Shown here: in pieces, positions 61,800-64,000 of the stretch
Numbering within the stretch: the first letter of the stretch is position 1
How the letters are laid out: the number at the start of each line of letters is the position of its first letter
NCBI RefSeq assembly: GCF_003058365.1
Contig: NZ_CP028858.1
Location: 1 to 64,000 of the forward strand
Direction: 5' to 3'
Length of the DNA: 64,000 nt
Source of the DNA: Halococcoides cellulosivorans
GTDB lineage: Archaea; Halobacteriota; Halobacteria; Halobacteriales; Haloarculaceae
Program-made: the position numbers and the translations under genes
Notes under the pieces: generated by a model
What the model was told of the DNA's origin: nothing
Database searches by the model: none
What the model saw: only the letters and a program-made list of their open reading frames with translations

Positions 61800-62744
61800 A
61801 TGGACCTCGCGTACGGCCCTGTGCCGTCGCGTCGCCTGCACAAGAGTCTCGGGATCAACACGATTCCGCCGACGACCTGTCCGTACGCCTGCGTGTACTG
61901 CCAACTCGGACCGACGACGACCAGCGGGACCGACCGGCGGGAGTTCCACTCGCCCGACGAGATCGCGGCGGCGGTCCGCGAGCGCCTCGACGCGGTCCGG
62001 TCGGCCGGCGAGTCAGTCGACTACCTCTCGATCGTCCCCGACGGCGAACCGACGCTCGACGCGAACCTCGGCGGGACGATCGACCGCCTGCAGGACTTCG
62101 ACGTGGACGTGGCGGTCATCTCGAACGGATCTCTGCTCGCGGATCCGGAGGTGCGGGCCGACCTGGCACGCGCGGACTGGGTGTCGATCAAAGTCGACGC
62201 GGGCACGGCGACGACCTGGCGACAGGTCGACCGGCCGAACGGCCGGCTGGATTTCGAGGCGATCCAGCGCGGCAAAGAGGCGTTCGCGGCCGATTTCGAC
62301 GGGACGCTCACGACCGAGACGATGCTCGTCGACGGCGTCAACGACGAGGCCCACCACCTCGATGCGACCGTCGATCGCGTCGCGGCGATCGACCCCGACA
62401 CGGCCTACATCGCCGTTCCGACGCGTCCACCCGACGAGGACTGGGTTGACCCCGCAACGGAGGCGGCACTCGCCCGTGCGTATTCGATCTTCGACGAGCG
62501 GTTGGACACCGTCGAGTACCTCATCGGGGCTGAAGGGCCGGCGTTTGCAGCGACCGGCGATATCCGAGCCGACCTGCTCGGCGTGACGGCGGTCCACCCG
62601 ATGCGCGAAGCAGATGTCCGGGAGATGCTCGACCGGGACGACGCCGATTGGGCGGTCGTCGAGGACCTCATCGCATCGGGCGCATTGCTCGAACGGGAGT
62701 ACGGCGGGACGACCTACTATCTCCGCGCGATCCAGACGGAGTGA
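61800..62744 (+). CDS. Radical SAM protein (COG0731-like)
   Basis: A 314-aa enzyme. The iron-sulfur motif is C27-P-Y-A-C31-V-Y-C34 after YGPVPSRRLHKSLGINTIPP; later YLSIVPDGEPTLDANLG and ISNGSLL are typical of COG0731-like radical SAM proteins, related to wyosine synthase. A winged-helix-like C-terminal region (about 265-312) follows. The reaction is unknown. It is divergent from the methyltransferase gene by 99 bp. Confidence 0.85.
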   Translation: MDLAYGPVPSRRLHKSLGINTIPPTTCPYACVYCQLGPTTTSGTDRREFHSPDEIAAAVRERLDAVRSAGESVDYLSIVPDGEPTLDANLGGTIDRLQDFDVDVAVISNGSLLADPEVRADLARADWVSIKVDAGTATTWRQVDRPNGRLDFEAIQRGKEAFAADFDGTLTTETMLVDGVNDEAHHLDATVDRVAAIDPDTAYIAVPTRPPDEDWVDPATEAALARAYSIFDERLDTVEYLIGAEGPAFAATGDIRADLLGVTAVHPMREADVREMLDRDDADWAVVEDLIASGALLEREYGGTTYYLRAIQTE

Positions 62745-62813
62745 CCGAGGCCAGTCTCACCGATCGCACACGATCGCCGGGCGCTTTTCGCGGTCCTGCC
62801 CCTATCACCGCCG

Positions 62814-63503
62814 ATGACCACACCGCGTGTCGCGCTGGTCGACGCCTCGCTTGGCTCGACGCCCGCCGAGCGGAATTTCCGCCGCGAGATCGATCTGCCG
62901 ATCCGGGTCTGGCCGGTCAGCGAGGGCGATCTCCCGCCGCCGGTCGAGGACTGGGACGGCGACGCCGTGGTCGTGTCTGGCTCCCAGACGGCGGTCGACG
63001 ACGATCGCGCGTGGATCGATCGCACGGCCGCGTGGGTGGCCGACGCGGTCGCCCGCGACGTGCCCGTTCTGGGCGTCTGCTGGGGCCACCAACTGCTCGC
63101 TCGCGCGCTCGGCGGGCGGGTCGAACCGATGGGCGAGTACGAACTCGGGTATACGACGATCGACCGCGTGGCCACGGATCCAGTCCTCGACCTGCCCGAC
63201 GAGTTCTGTGCGTTCGAGAGTCACAGCGATCGGGTGGTCGATCTCCCGCCGGACGCGGCCGTCGTCGCGACGTCCGACCGCTCGATCCAGGCGTTTCGTG
63301 CCGGGTCGGCGCTCGGCGTGCAGTTCCACCCCGAGTACGATATCGAGACGGCCCGCTGGGTCGTCGAGAACAAACGCGAGGAGTTGTCCGACGAGCGCGT
63401 GGACGCGCTTCTCGCCGGGATCACGCCCGAGCGTCACGCCGAGACCCAGGCCGCGAAGCAGGTCTTCGAGGGGTTCGAGGAACTCGTTTCCCGCCGCGCT
63501 TGA
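62814..63503 (+). CDS. Class I glutamine amidotransferase domain protein (paralogue)
   Basis: A 229-aa protein with the GVCWGHQ nucleophile site and QFHPEYD triad region, same layout as the gene at 13593-14324. Both start with a strand, an NFRRE segment, and share GGRVEP-GEYE. Two copies of this stand-alone amidotransferase may serve different partners. The start ATG follows a CCGCCG sequence 69 bp after the radical SAM stop. Confidence 0.88.
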   Translation: MTTPRVALVDASLGSTPAERNFRREIDLPIRVWPVSEGDLPPPVEDWDGDAVVVSGSQTAVDDDRAWIDRTAAWVADAVARDVPVLGVCWGHQLLARALGGRVEPMGEYELGYTTIDRVATDPVLDLPDEFCAFESHSDRVVDLPPDAAVVATSDRSIQAFRAGSALGVQFHPEYDIETARWVVENKREELSDERVDALLAGITPERHAETQAAKQVFEGFEELVSRRA

Positions 63504-63635
63504 ATCAAACGGCCCGCGCCAGCGGATCCGGTCGACGGTTTCGTCGGTCGAGTCGGTCCCCCTGCGGCGGTCCTCGAATACGACAGACTGGGGCAAAATA
63601 ATAACAATTTTAACGATTCCTTCGAACGATGATGT

Positions 63636-64000
63636 ATGCGACGACGAAGGCTGCTAAAAGGAACGGCGATCGCTGCGACAGGGTCTATTGGCGCTCTCGC
63701 CGGGTGTTCCACCGGCACGAGCGGTGAGGTTGTGACGAACGAGTTTGACAACCTCGACGTGAAATCGCACCGCCTCGAAAACACGACTATTCTCGGAACT
63801 GAGGCCGTCAACTGCATCGTGACCGCAGAGAACACCGGGAATGAACCCATTGCTCTCGCGCTGAACGTGACGTTGTACGATGGTGATACGATCGTGGCAT
63901 CCGACGAACCCACCGTTGACGAGACGGTCAGGCCCGGCAATTCCAAGGAAATCTCGGAGGCTCACGAGGGCCGGAAAGAAAACGTGACGCGGTACGAGAT
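63636..64000 (+). CDS. Tat lipoprotein, cut by the window end
   Basis: At least 121 codons, still open at the window end. It starts MRRRRLLKGTAIAATGSIGA: arginine-rich Tat-type signal, hydrophobic core and lipobox LAGC with Cys24. The mature part has KSHRLENTTILGTEAVNCIV and later N-x-T sites, as in haloarchaeal FxLYD-like or DUF-type lipoproteins. The DNA is less GC-rich than its neighbours, and AATAATAACAATTTTAACG upstream (63597-63615) holds the promoter. Confidence 0.75.
   Translation, partial: MRRRRLLKGTAIAATGSIGALAGCSTGTSGEVVTNEFDNLDVKSHRLENTTILGTEAVNCIVTAENTGNEPIALALNVTLYDGDTIVASDEPTVDETVRPGNSKEISEAHEGRKENVTRYE

Noticed and set aside
1-64000. CRISPR arrays, rRNA genes and complete insertion sequences
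   Set aside because: No regularly spaced repeats, no 16S/23S/5S-like sequence and no transposase frame were seen.

Overview
The window is chromosomal DNA of an extremely halophilic archaeon (class Halobacteria). The signs are high GC, acidic proteins rich in Asp and Glu, archaeal information-processing genes (Orc1/Cdc6, TFS, RNA polymerase B', TrmY, Sec11-type signal peptidase), Tat lipoproteins, and TATA boxes 26 to 32 bp upstream of many start codons, as in leaderless haloarchaeal transcripts. No rRNA, CRISPR array or complete transposon was seen. Function calls come from reading translated sequence by eye, with no database search.

Layout. 1-1439 is a replication origin with inverted ORB elements around AT-richer DNA, next to orc1/cdc6 (1440-2942) and a signal peptidase I gene. 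3.7-4.0 kb holds tRNA-Pro(TGG) followed by a tandem series of its own 3' end. 4-25 kb is mostly housekeeping: threonine synthase, succinyl-CoA synthetase, a histidine kinase, a PAPS-reductase-type protein, a 2Fe-2S ferredoxin divergent from a geranylgeranyl-reductase-type flavoprotein, AlaRS, TFS, a PhoU/TrkA_C regulator, and Lrp divergent from glnA. A MITE-like element lies at 20269-20477.

26-37 kb is the most unusual part. Three giant tandem proteins (874, 863 and 658 aa) have a type IV pilin-like N-terminus, a bactofilin-like beta-helical middle and a shared C-terminal domain. They face a five-gene operon of small pilin-like proteins on the other strand. The third giant gene is a mosaic: its middle is far more AT-rich than its ends. 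A lone full-length gene for RNA polymerase subunit B' sits beside this cluster instead of in the usual rpoH-B''-B'-A'-A'' operon.

40-64 kb carries a complete fixABCX operon, a DICT-like/RecA-like signalling pair, a PfkB kinase, a DedA plus DUF2298 membrane pair, a second tRNA-Pro(CGG) with its own broken copy, trmY, a GGGP-synthase-like gene with a long C-terminal extension, a dacZ-mscS operon (c-di-AMP and osmotic control), a TDT-family transporter, a DtxR-like/winged-helix pair, an MBL-fold protein beside a NifX-like protein, a radical SAM protein and a class I glutamine amidotransferase. The window ends inside a Tat lipoprotein gene. Several genes shorter than 60 codons were found by direct reading: 57, 56, 56, 36 and 27 aa, and a doubtful one of 52 aa.
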